Assembly: GCA_900551385.1 (NCBI GenBank)
Contig: URVS01000009.1
Coordinates: 1 to 15,149 of the forward strand
Direction: 5' to 3'
From: an uncultured Mollicutes bacterium
GTDB taxonomy: Bacteria; Bacillota_I; Bacilli_A; RFN20; CAG-449
DNA length: 15,149 nt
The notes below the pieces were generated by a model that did no database searches, was not told the origin of the DNA, and saw nothing but the letters and a program-made list of their open reading frames with translations. The translations under genes and the position numbers were made by a program. This document shows, one piece after another, positions 1 through 7,040 of this stretch. Every line of letters begins with the position of its first letter. Position 1 is the stretch's first letter.

Positions 1-2
1 CT

Positions 3-638
3 GAAGCAGATTTATTAGTTTTAAAGAAAATACAATCACTTGAGCAAAAACAATATAAAAACGCAATGGAAAACATGGAAGAATTAAATATTAAATGCCA
101 TGATTTAAAGCAATTTGCTATTCATTTAAATTCTTTAAAAGGTAATGAAAATATGATTGAAGATTTCAATAAAATTGTAAATGAATATGACTCAACATTT
201 AAAACTAATAACAATGCTTTAAATGCAGTTTTAACAGAAAAGAAACAAATATGCTTAAGAAAAAATATTGAATTTACGTGTATTATTAATGGAGAATGTT
301 TATCATTTTTAAACGAAGTTGAAATTTATTCTTTATTTGGAAATTTATTAGATAACGCTATTGAAGCAACTGAAAAAGTCGATCCTAATAAAAGAACAAT
401 TAGTCTAAATATTAATCAAAAAGGAAAATTAATTTTAATTTATATTTATAATACTTATCAAGATGATCTTAGAATAGAAAACAATAAATTAATAACAACT
501 AAAAAAGATTCTATTAATCATGGTTTTGGTTTAAAAAGCATTGAAAATATTGTAAAAAAATATAATGGTGATTTAAAAATATCAACTAATAATAATATTT
601 TTGAATTAAATATCATTCTACAAAACATTAAAAATTAA
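3..638 (+). CDS. AgrC-like sensor histidine kinase, C-terminal part (5' end outside window)
   Basis: The reading frame is open from the first in-frame codon (position 3), upstream of the ATG at 66, so the true start and the membrane sensor domain lie before the window. What remains is the cytoplasmic kinase core: a helical stretch leading into NIKCHDLKQF, whose His is the likely phosphorylation site, then the ATP-binding N box LDNAIEA and the glycine box HGFGLKSI near the end. This layout is that of the GHKL kinases of the AgrC type (HATPase_c_5), which phosphorylate LytTR response regulators in peptide or surface sensing. It is a clear paralogue of the complete kinase at 7037-8380: CHD, YDST(F/V)KT, YSLFGN and EKYNG/KKYNG are shared. 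Its partner regulator is not visible and presumably lies upstream. The stop codon overlaps a likely LytTR operator. Family assignment is firm; the signal is unknown. Confidence 0.93.
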   Translation, partial: EADLLVLKKIQSLEQKQYKNAMENMEELNIKCHDLKQFAIHLNSLKGNENMIEDFNKIVNEYDSTFKTNNNALNAVLTEKKQICLRKNIEFTCIINGECLSFLNEVEIYSLFGNLLDNAIEATEKVDPNKRTISLNINQKGKLILIYIYNTYQDDLRIENNKLITTKKDSINHGFGLKSIENIVKKYNGDLKISTNNNIFELNIILQNIKN

Positions 639-667
639 CCACTCACGCGCATTTTTTAACCGCTTAC
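637..667 (+). promoter_or_regulatory. Likely LytTR-type operator (21-bp-spaced direct repeat)
   Basis: AACCACTCAC (637-646) recurs as AACCGCTTAC (658-667), 8 of 10 bases identical and exactly 21 bp apart, i.e. two helical turns on one DNA face. LytTR regulators such as AgrA and ComE bind pairs of about 9-10 bp with this spacing. The first copy begins inside the kinase stop codon and the pair lies 85 bp before the peptide gene at 752. The repeat is seen directly. Binding by the unseen partner regulator of the upstream kinase is inference. Confidence 0.55.
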
Positions 668-674
668 ATTTTAT

Positions 675-711
675 TTATTTTAATAATAATTTTTTTCATT
701 TACTTTAAAAT
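675..711 (+). promoter_or_regulatory. Possible weak promoter for the peptide/secreted-protein operon
   Basis: The only fair -10 candidate between the operator and the peptide gene is TAAAAT at 706-711. No good -35 box lies 17 bp upstream; TTATTT at 675-680 is a poor match and too far away. A weak -35 next to an activator site would suit an activated promoter, but the whole stretch is AT-rich and chance matches are expected. Confidence 0.25.
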
Positions 712-751
712 TAAATATTGCTTATTAAAGCTATTAAAAATAAGGAGATTT

Positions 752-880
752 ATGAAAAAAAATTACGATATGCCTATTTTAGAGCCATTAGATGTTTTTC
801 TAACAGACATTATTTTAACATCAGGAATTAATTATAGTGAAGATGCATCATTAGATGTTAATAATGGATTTGATTGGTAG
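752..880 (+). CDS. Small 42-residue peptide with a TSG motif, function unknown
   Basis: The ATG at 752 follows a good ribosome binding site (AAGGAG at 742-747) and reads 42 codons to TAG at 878-880. The product starts MKKNYDMPILEPLDVF, contains TDIILTSG at residues 18-25, then an acidic Asn-rich tail ending NGFDW. It has no hydrophobic signal sequence. The layout (MKK-x-Y-x-x-P, a central D-I/V-I-x-T-S-G block, a short acidic or Gly/Asn tail often ending in Trp) recalls a group of short peptides I remember from gut Firmicutes, often with no assigned role; that memory could not be checked. The stop is followed after 9 bp by the ATG of the secreted protein at 890, so the two are very probably co-transcribed and under the LytTR-like repeat at 637-667. 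It could be a secreted signal, a processed peptide or a small regulator. Confidence 0.72.
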   Translation: MKKNYDMPILEPLDVFLTDIILTSGINYSEDASLDVNNGFDW

Positions 881-889
881 GTGAATAAA

Positions 890-2347
890 ATGAAAAAATT
901 AATATTATTTGTTACAAGTTCTTTATTGATGTGCTGTTTATTAAATATAAATCATTTTAATAAAAATAATCATAATGATATTGCTATTAAAATAAAAAAT
1001 AATCTAGCTGAACAAACTGATAAAATAGATTTTTATAATGGTGAAGGTAGATATGTTTCTACTGTCAAAGCTCAAATAAATAATGAAAACAATAGCATAC
1101 GTTTTGTTTCAGCTATTAAAGTAGATATTAACAATACAAAAATATCTTTACCAGGAACATTTGGCTTTCACATTCAATATGAAAAAATAATTGAAGGAAA
1201 TTCTACAATAATTGATAAAATGTATAATGTTGATTCTCTATATTATTCAATCTCTGCCACTGATGAAAATGGAGATAAAATAATTTATGGTTCTGAATTA
1301 TCTAGTTATTATAATAATCACGAAGGAGCAACATTTAAATCAATAAAAGAATATTTTAATGATAATATTGAATACAATCTTTTTATGACTATTGAAGTTA
1401 GAAATATTCCTTTAGATAATTTAGATAATTATATCACTGCTCAACCATATTGCAAATTAGATAATGGAACTTATGATTTAGCAAAAGATATTAAATATTA
1501 TTCTTTTAATTCATTAAAAAATGGAAATTATTTTACTCCAAAAATCGATATTAACAATTATAAAAGTCAATTAATTAATAATAATTCTTATTTAGTGATT
1601 AATACTACATTAAAAGGAATACATCCAAATTCACTTTATTTATTATTACAATTACAAGAAGGATGGCCTCAACCAACATATAAACTTAATGTTGAAAATT
1701 ACATTGTAAATGATGATTCCACTACAACATTATATTTTAATTTAGATCAATCAGCCAATAATGAATTAATTTTAAAAAATGGTGATTATATAATGTCATT
1801 AAAAAATAATATCAATGATGTAGAAAATAGATTATCTAACACTAATGATGATAAAATGTTTAAAAATAAAATTGTTTCAACAAGTAATAAATCTATTTAT
1901 GAATTTGGCGAATTATATGGTAATTTAAAACTTACTGTTACAAGATATAATGAATCATCAATTATTAATAATTCATATAGATTAGAAAATATTGATGACA
2001 AAGCAATATTAACAATTAATGCGGATATATCAATCGATAATTTATCAGAAATAAAATTTGTTGTAACAAGATTTACAACCTGGGCTACATCAAATCTAGA
2101 TTATACAATTAAACAACTTGATGATGGAAGTTATGATGTATCTTGTGATATTTCTAATTTAGAAATAGATGGAAAAACTGATGATGGTCTCAATGGTGGA
2201 TACTTTATTGAATTAAATACATCTACAATACGTGATAAAAAAGTACAATTAGGTACTGCACCAGAAACAATTACTATTGGAAATAGAACTTATTCTTTTG
2301 AAGAATTTTATGGTAATTTAAAAATAGTAATATCTAACAAAGAATAA
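890..2347 (+). CDS. Secreted protein with two ~130-residue modules, function unknown
   Basis: The ATG at 890 is chosen over the in-frame GTG at 881 because TAGGTG (878-883), which overlaps the peptide gene's stop codon, then sits at proper ribosome-binding distance. The 485-residue product opens with a signal sequence (MKKLILFVTSSLLMCCLL); LLMC is not a good lipobox, so a secreted or uncleaved form is more likely than a lipoprotein. Residues ~45-210 hold a first domain with IRFVSAIKVD and GTFGFHIQY, a style seen in secreted proteins of gut Firmicutes. Residues ~225-350 and ~360-485 are two related copies: each begins with a beta-rich stretch (NSYLVINTTL / KAILTINADI) and ends EFGELYGNLKLTV / YSFEEFYGNLKIVI, the YGNLK blocks being about 131 residues apart. 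It is very Asn- and Ile-rich, has no catalytic motif I recognise and no LPXTG anchor. A binding or adhesion role is a guess. Confidence 0.85.
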   Translation: MKKLILFVTSSLLMCCLLNINHFNKNNHNDIAIKIKNNLAEQTDKIDFYNGEGRYVSTVKAQINNENNSIRFVSAIKVDINNTKISLPGTFGFHIQYEKIIEGNSTIIDKMYNVDSLYYSISATDENGDKIIYGSELSSYYNNHEGATFKSIKEYFNDNIEYNLFMTIEVRNIPLDNLDNYITAQPYCKLDNGTYDLAKDIKYYSFNSLKNGNYFTPKIDINNYKSQLINNNSYLVINTTLKGIHPNSLYLLLQLQEGWPQPTYKLNVENYIVNDDSTTTLYFNLDQSANNELILKNGDYIMSLKNNINDVENRLSNTNDDKMFKNKIVSTSNKSIYEFGELYGNLKLTVTRYNESSIINNSYRLENIDDKAILTINADISIDNLSEIKFVVTRFTTWATSNLDYTIKQLDDGSYDVSCDISNLEIDGKTDDGLNGGYFIELNTSTIRDKKVQLGTAPETITIGNRTYSFEEFYGNLKIVISNKE

Positions 2348-2369
2348 TTATTGTATTTTATTTAACCAA

Positions 2370-2398
2370 AAAAGGATATGACTCTTACATATCCTTTT
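2370..2398. terminator. Bidirectional intrinsic terminator
   Basis: AAAAGGATATG (2370-2380) pairs perfectly with CATATCCTTTT (2388-2398) around a 7-nt loop. On the minus strand the stem runs into TTTTTT; on the plus strand it is followed by CATTTTTGA. It lies 22 bp after the plus-strand secreted-protein gene and 41 bp after the minus-strand lipoprotein frame, so it serves the convergent pair. Confidence 0.85.
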
Positions 2399-2439
2399 CA
2401 TTTTTGACTTTTTCACTCCTAAAAAAATTTAAAAGACTT

Positions 2440-3581
2440 TTATATATTTGTACCTTCATTTTTCTTAAAGACTGGTGAACCATCTTTTTCTCCAGATAAT
2501 ATTACATTACTTTCTAATGCTTTGAAATTTTTATCTGTAGCAGTTTCTGGAACGGTAATTTCTATATCTTCATACCAAGTAATAGTTTTAGATGATTCAA
2601 TATTTAAACTTCTAAAATTATATACTTGTCCAGGAGTAGGATCATAAGAAAACATAATAACATTTTTACCTTTTCTCAATGTATATGTTCCTAATTCAAC
2701 TGCTTTATAATTGTTCCATTGTTGTCCAGTATGAATTAAAGCTTCACTAGTTTGTTCAACTCCATTAATAGTAAAAGTAAATCTATCAGTGAATTTATAT
2801 TGAGTAGGTAATCCACTTAAAACGACAGAAATTTTTGCGTTTTCATCTTCTTCGCTAGCATTTAATCTAAAGATAATTGTTGATTTAGTATAAGCACTAA
2901 CACCTGCACAATTTTCATTTTATTTTTATTAAATCCACCTTCAATAATTGCTTTATCATCAATCGCGTTAAATTGATATCCTTGTGAAGCATTAGTCCAA
3001 CGTAATAATAAATCTTCATCTCCAACTAAAGTTAATTTAACAAATGATAAACTATATCCTTTTTGTCTAACAGAAAATGAAATAATGTTTTCTCCTTCTT
3101 TAAGATTAATTTTTCCTAAATTAAGATCACCAAATGATTTTTCATTTTGATTAGATGCTCTAGGTGCAGTTGTTTTAGATGTAAAATCTTTTCCATTAAC
3201 TGTTATTCTCATTAAACTAGTGTATTCTACATAAGTTTTTGTAAATACTGAACCTACTTTAACTATCATTGTTACTTCTTTAGCTTTACTTGAAGTAATA
3301 TTAAAAGTTAATTTTGATTCATTTTCTAAACTCATATCTGATACATAAGAAAAATCTTCTGTACTACCTACTGAACTACCTGTGGATTCAGCATATCCAT
3401 TAACTGAATTAAATTCATATTTTGTTCCTTCAACATTTATATCAGGTTTAACTGGACCTTGTGAAGAAGTAGAAGACTTTGAGCTTGATTGTGAAGTATT
3501 ATTATTATTACAACCAGCAATAGATACTACCCCTCCTAATAATAATGCTGAACATACTAATGTTTTTAATATTTTTTTCAT
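2440..3581 (-). pseudogene. Frameshifted lipoprotein with two carbohydrate-binding-module-like domains
   Basis: The frame starts at the ATG at 3579-3581, directly abutting the stop of the hydrolase gene, with AGAGG in that gene as ribosome binding site. It encodes a lipoprotein signal (SIAGC, Cys24) and a Ser/Thr-rich linker. Near 2918-2921 the frame shifts: the upstream frame runs on to a stop at 2862, while the other frame continues without interruption from NENCAGV through to the TAA at 2440-2442. One extra A in the run would restore a product of 380 residues. That product has two similar beta-rich domains (about 52-190 and 200-335): each opens YEFN/YQFN and ends with an EGENIISFS / KGKNVIMFS strand, as in CBM6/CBM35-like modules, followed by a tail ending GTNI. 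A sugar-binding helper of the adjacent hydrolase is likely. The break may be a real mutation, a slippery A-tract switch or an assembly error. Confidence 0.82.
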
Positions 3582-6500
3582 TTATTTTTCCTCTTTCTTT
3601 TTATATATTGCATTATAAACAAAGGCTGAAATTGTTGTAGCAATTGATAATCCCATAACTACTCCTAAGCTAATTTGAACTTGATCAATAGCTTTTTCCC
3701 ACCATGTTTTTATCTTTACAATTTTACTTGATGCACTAATACCGTTCATTGCAATAGATTGTGATTGAACATATAAAACTCTATGACATGCTTCTCTAAG
3801 AGCTTTTACTATTGTTGGATTATCTTTATATTTATCCCAAGCAGTATATGAGCCACCTAACATCCAAACATCAGATCCTGCAACTATTGCTTCTGCTTTA
3901 ACATCATCATTAATTATATAAGGAAGTCCGAATGCTGAATCTGATTCAACAAAGCCAGTGAATCCCCATTCATTTCTTAAAACTTCTGTTAATAAGCCTT
4001 TATGAACTACTGAACTAGAACAACCAATTCTATTTAAACTTGACATAATTGAATCAGCACCACCTTCTGTGATACTTATTTCAAATGGTTTTAAATAGAT
4101 TTCTCTTATTGTTTGTTCATTTGCAAATGTAGAAACAGCTCTTCTATTTTTTTCTTGTTCATTTAAAGCAAAATGTTTAGCACATACAATAATTCCTTTA
4201 CTTTTTAATCCTTTAATTTCAGAACTAGACATCATACTAGAAATAAAACTATCTTCAGAATAATATTCTGCGTTTCTTCCACAATATGGATTTCTATGTA
4301 AATTAATTCCTGTAGCGTATATTAATTGGTATCCTACATGCATTATTTCATGCGCAAAAGCCACACCTAATTTATTAATTAAATCTGCATCCCATGTTTG
4401 AGCCATTATAATTGCACTTGGAAAGCCCATATATGTATTATCTAAATTTGCATTAGCAGCTCTTATACCTAAAGGCCCATCTTGTGCTCTTGCTCCAGGA
4501 GCCCCTACACTTACTGCACCTGCTAAGAACAAATATCCATAAGTACATAAATAATTCATTTCATTCCAAGATAATTGATTTAATAAATCTTCCCACATTG
4601 GATCATTAAATGGTAAATCTTTTATCATTGCTAAGTTTAATTCACCGAATTCAGAAGTGATTGTTTCCATTAATGGCATTGTATCATTTTCATTAGCTTC
4701 AGGAACATGAGCATATTGCATATCATAAACCATTCTTTCATCTGTACATTTTAAGCTTACTGGTTTAGTTGGGTATGTTTCATTCCAATTTGATCTTGAT
4801 AAATAAGTAATTTTTTGATCTTTTGTTCCTTCATATAAATTAACATCTACATCATCAAATTGATTAGTAATTTTATAACCTGTTTGACTAGAAACAGAAT
4901 ATTTTTCAAAGTCATTATTATTAATAGTAATTTTTTCAACTAATGAAGCATTACCATTTTCATCCATACCATTAGAAGTTGAATATCCTTTTTTAGCTAA
5001 AATATTATTTATAGCATTATGAGAAGATGTTCCAACACCTAAATAATAATCACCTTTTTCTAAAATATATGTTTTTTTGTTATATGAATCATATGTTTTA
5101 AAATCTTCACCTTTAACTACAACAGTTAATTTTTCTTTTTCATTTGGTTCTAATAATTTTGTTTTTGCAAATCCAACAAGTTCTACACTGGCTTTTTCAA
5201 TATTATGTTCTTTATCATAATCAGTATATGGTTTTTGTAAATATACTTGCATTACTTCTTTTCCTGATAAAGAACCAGTATTTTCAATAGTTAAACTTAT
5301 TTTATAATTTTCTCCATCTTTATTGACTTGATAATCACTATATTCAAATGTTGTATAACTTACACCATGTCCAAATGGAAATGCTACTTCATCATTATAT
5401 GACCATTCATTATTAGTAGTGCTACCATTTATTCCTTTAGCGTTTCTTCCACCGAGAATAGAATCTTCATATCTAGTTTCATAATATTTATAACCTAAAT
5501 ATATACCTTCTTGATATACAACATATCTATCATTACAACTATTAGCAAAAGAAGATTCTGGTACATTACTAGAAATATCAGTAAATGTAAAATCTCCAAA
5601 ATTCATAGTTGATGGCATAGAATCAATATCATTAACAAATGTATCGACTAAATGTCCACTTGGATTTGTTTTACCTGAAAGAACATTACCTATAGCTTTA
5701 TAAGTAGCATTACCACCAAAACCAACATTAATACAAGCATCAATTTCATCAAATTTTAATAAATTTTTCATCTGAAATGAAGTTCTTGTATTAATTAAAA
5801 TAATTATTCTTTTTAATTTTCCATTTCTTTTTAATTCACATAATTGATTTATAACTTCATATTCATCTTTTGATAAGTCTAAATATGAATTATCTAAACA
5901 TTCATCTGATTTAAAATAAATATCTCCATCTTCTCCACTATTACGAGTAAGAGTCATAATTGCAGCATCATTATATGAAGAAACTACATCACTACCTACA
6001 CCTTCAACAACTTTATTCCAAGGAGCTTCACAAACAGAAAATTCTCTATAATATGGATCTTGATTATATCTAGTATCTTTACAACTAGATCCACTAACCA
6101 TTCTCCATCCACCATAGCCTTGACCATTAGGAAATGCATTATTTTTATAAAAATTCCATAATTTATTATTTATTTCAAATCCTGCTCCACCTTCACTAGT
6201 AGGTGTTTCTAAAGTTTGTTTAAAATCTTTATCAATTGTAGCGGCAACTCCACCAGAACCTCCACTTGAACCAGTAGCAAAATGAACAGATCCAATACCA
6301 AATAAACTAACTTTAGAACCTTCTATAAGAGGTAAAGCATTGTTTTTATTGAATAAAACTGCCATGCCTTCACTAGCAACTTGTTCTCCGATATCTAAAG
6401 AATTTTGTCTCATCGCTACATCATTTAATGAACCATCTTCATTTTTAAAATCTGAAGAAAAATATTCAGTGTTTTCATCACCATTATTTTCAATAACATA

Positions 6501-6644
6501 TGGATTTATCTTTAAAGTTCCATTAATTGAAGAAGCATTGTCTTTCATTATTTGTCCACCTACCATACTTGTAGTAAAAGCAATAACAAAGAAGACAGAT
6601 ACAAAAGACCAAACTGATCTTTTTAATACATTATTTAATTTCAT
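3582..6644 (-). CDS. Membrane-anchored glycoside hydrolase family 3, permuted domain order
   Basis: This 1020-residue protein has the parts of a family 3 beta-glycosidase in swapped order. The usual C-terminal alpha/beta domain comes first (~85-430: SEGMAVLFNK, NSGEDGD with E238 as candidate acid/base, FPFGHGVSYTTFEY). A fibronectin III-like domain follows (~440-545: IENTGSLSGKEVMQVYLQ). The TIM-barrel domain is last (~650-960), with DGPLGIR at 722-728, RNPYCGRNAEYYSEDS, KHFALNEQE at 823-831 and GFVESDS, whose D902 is the likely nucleophile. Permuted family 3 enzymes are known. A hydrophobic segment at ~11-31 and a C-terminal helix at ~988-1012 followed by KKKEEK suggest anchoring at both ends with the enzyme outside. 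The start overlaps the upstream gene by ATGA; AGAGGT is the binding site. The substrate (a beta-linked glucoside, xyloside or hexosaminide) cannot be read from sequence. Confidence 0.93.
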   Translation of the reverse strand: MKLNNVLKRSVWSFVSVFFVIAFTTSMVGGQIMKDNASSINGTLKINPYVIENNGDENTEYFSSDFKNEDGSLNDVAMRQNSLDIGEQVASEGMAVLFNKNNALPLIEGSKVSLFGIGSVHFATGSSGGSGGVAATIDKDFKQTLETPTSEGGAGFEINNKLWNFYKNNAFPNGQGYGGWRMVSGSSCKDTRYNQDPYYREFSVCEAPWNKVVEGVGSDVVSSYNDAAIMTLTRNSGEDGDIYFKSDECLDNSYLDLSKDEYEVINQLCELKRNGKLKRIIILINTRTSFQMKNLLKFDEIDACINVGFGGNATYKAIGNVLSGKTNPSGHLVDTFVNDIDSMPSTMNFGDFTFTDISSNVPESSFANSCNDRYVVYQEGIYLGYKYYETRYEDSILGGRNAKGINGSTTNNEWSYNDEVAFPFGHGVSYTTFEYSDYQVNKDGENYKISLTIENTGSLSGKEVMQVYLQKPYTDYDKEHNIEKASVELVGFAKTKLLEPNEKEKLTVVVKGEDFKTYDSYNKKTYILEKGDYYLGVGTSSHNAINNILAKKGYSTSNGMDENGNASLVEKITINNNDFEKYSVSSQTGYKITNQFDDVDVNLYEGTKDQKITYLSRSNWNETYPTKPVSLKCTDERMVYDMQYAHVPEANENDTMPLMETITSEFGELNLAMIKDLPFNDPMWEDLLNQLSWNEMNYLCTYGYLFLAGAVSVGAPGARAQDGPLGIRAANANLDNTYMGFPSAIIMAQTWDADLINKLGVAFAHEIMHVGYQLIYATGINLHRNPYCGRNAEYYSEDSFISSMMSSSEIKGLKSKGIIVCAKHFALNEQEKNRRAVSTFANEQTIREIYLKPFEISITEGGADSIMSSLNRIGCSSSVVHKGLLTEVLRNEWGFTGFVESDSAFGLPYIINDDVKAEAIVAGSDVWMLGGSYTAWDKYKDNPTIVKALREACHRVLYVQSQSIAMNGISASSKIVKIKTWWEKAIDQVQISLGVVMGLSIATTISAFVYNAIYKKKEEK

Positions 6645-6913
6645 TTTATTACCTCTTCTTTCTTTTTATAATTTTTCTTTTTAAAGTACATAATTGTAGA
6701 CAATATTAATAATAATAAAACAATTACATCTAAAATAAATAATAATGTTTGCCACCAACTAGAAAACAAATTAGTTGTTTCATTTGTTGCTCCAGCAATT
6801 CCATTTGTTACAATCCATGAAACGATTATGGCAAATGTCAAATAAAAAAACATTATTATAAATGTTCCAAAAAACATTCCCCAAGGTAAATTTAAGAATT
6901 TCTTTTTGTTCAT
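6641..6913 (-). CDS. Small membrane protein with two transmembrane helices, function unknown
   Basis: This 90-residue protein starts at the ATG at 6911-6913 after a strong GGAGG site. Two hydrophobic helices are visible (about 11-36 and 55-76), joined by a short polar loop with NGIAGATNETTN and a Trp pair. A Lys-rich tail (KKKNYKKKEEVIK) sits on the presumed cytoplasmic side. Its stop overlaps the hydrolase start by four bases (ATGA), so translation is probably coupled. It is the first gene of the operon of membrane protein, hydrolase and lipoprotein, driven by the LytTR-linked promoter at 6973-7001. The tail resembles the KKKEEK tail of the hydrolase, which fits a shared membrane complex. 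I do not recognise a family; a hydrolase partner or membrane-assembly helper is a guess. Confidence 0.85.
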   Translation of the reverse strand: MNKKKFLNLPWGMFFGTFIIMFFYLTFAIIVSWIVTNGIAGATNETTNLFSSWWQTLLFILDVIVLLLLILSTIMYFKKKNYKKKEEVIK

Positions 6914-6934
6914 ATAACCTCCATTTTTCTTCGC

Positions 6935-6968
6935 TTAAGAAATAAAGTCGCAATCATTTATTTCTTAA
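6935..6968 (-). promoter_or_regulatory. Perfect 12-bp hairpin in the leader of the hydrolase operon
   Basis: TTAAGAAATAAA and TTTATTTCTTAA (6957-6968 and 6935-6946) form a perfect 12-bp stem around a 10-nt loop. The predicted transcript start from the promoter at 6973-7001 lies at about 6966, so the hairpin would form the extreme 5' end of the mRNA. It is followed by GCGAAGAAAAATGGAGG, not a U run, so it is not a normal terminator. A 5' stabilising stem or a protein/RNA control element is possible. Confidence 0.5.
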
Positions 6969-6972
6969 TCAC

Positions 6973-7001
6973 AATTTAATTTAAGCGATTACATAAGTCA
7001 A
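6973..7001 (-). promoter_or_regulatory. Promoter of the hydrolase operon
   Basis: Reading the minus strand, TTGACT (7001-6996) is separated by 17 bp from TAAATT (6978-6973). The -35 box matches the consensus at five of six bases, the -10 at four of six. It lies 7 bp downstream of the repeat pair at 7009-7040 and 60 bp before the ATG at 6913, the right place for an activated promoter of the membrane protein, hydrolase and lipoprotein genes. Confidence 0.65.
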
Positions 7002-7008
7002 TATAGGA

Positions 7009-7040
7009 GGCATATTCGTTTTTTATTGAGGCATATTCAT
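7009..7040 (-). promoter_or_regulatory. LytTR operator upstream of the hydrolase operon
   Basis: On the minus strand ATGAATATGCC (7040-7030) is followed after 10 bp by ACGAATATGCC (7019-7009), a 21-bp period with 10 of 11 bases identical. The same pair occurs at 9173-9204 before the regulator gene, also 7 bp from the -35 box. LytTR regulators bind such side-by-side pairs, so the regulator encoded at 8377-9102 is the obvious ligand. The distal copy overlaps the kinase stop codon (7037-7039). Confidence 0.8.

Noticed and set aside
752..880. The small peptide as an AgrD-type precursor for a cyclic autoinducer.
   Set aside because: It has no Cys or Ser thiolactone core with the usual flanks, no amphipathic leader, and no AgrB-like gene is in the window.
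2440..2679. Separate 79-codon minus-strand gene.
   Set aside because: The same frame is open upstream past 2900 and continues the lipoprotein; its Met is internal, so it is the second half of a frameshifted gene, not a gene of its own.
3382..3618. Open frame of 78 codons on the plus strand.
   Set aside because: It is the antisense shadow of the lipoprotein and hydrolase genes, with no ribosome binding site and no family resemblance.
6340..6684. Open frame of 114 codons on the plus strand.
   Set aside because: It is antisense to the hydrolase start, whose domain match is certain.
6935..6968. The hairpin as terminator of the kinase gene.
   Set aside because: No U run follows on the minus strand and it lies downstream of a convincing promoter for the next operon.
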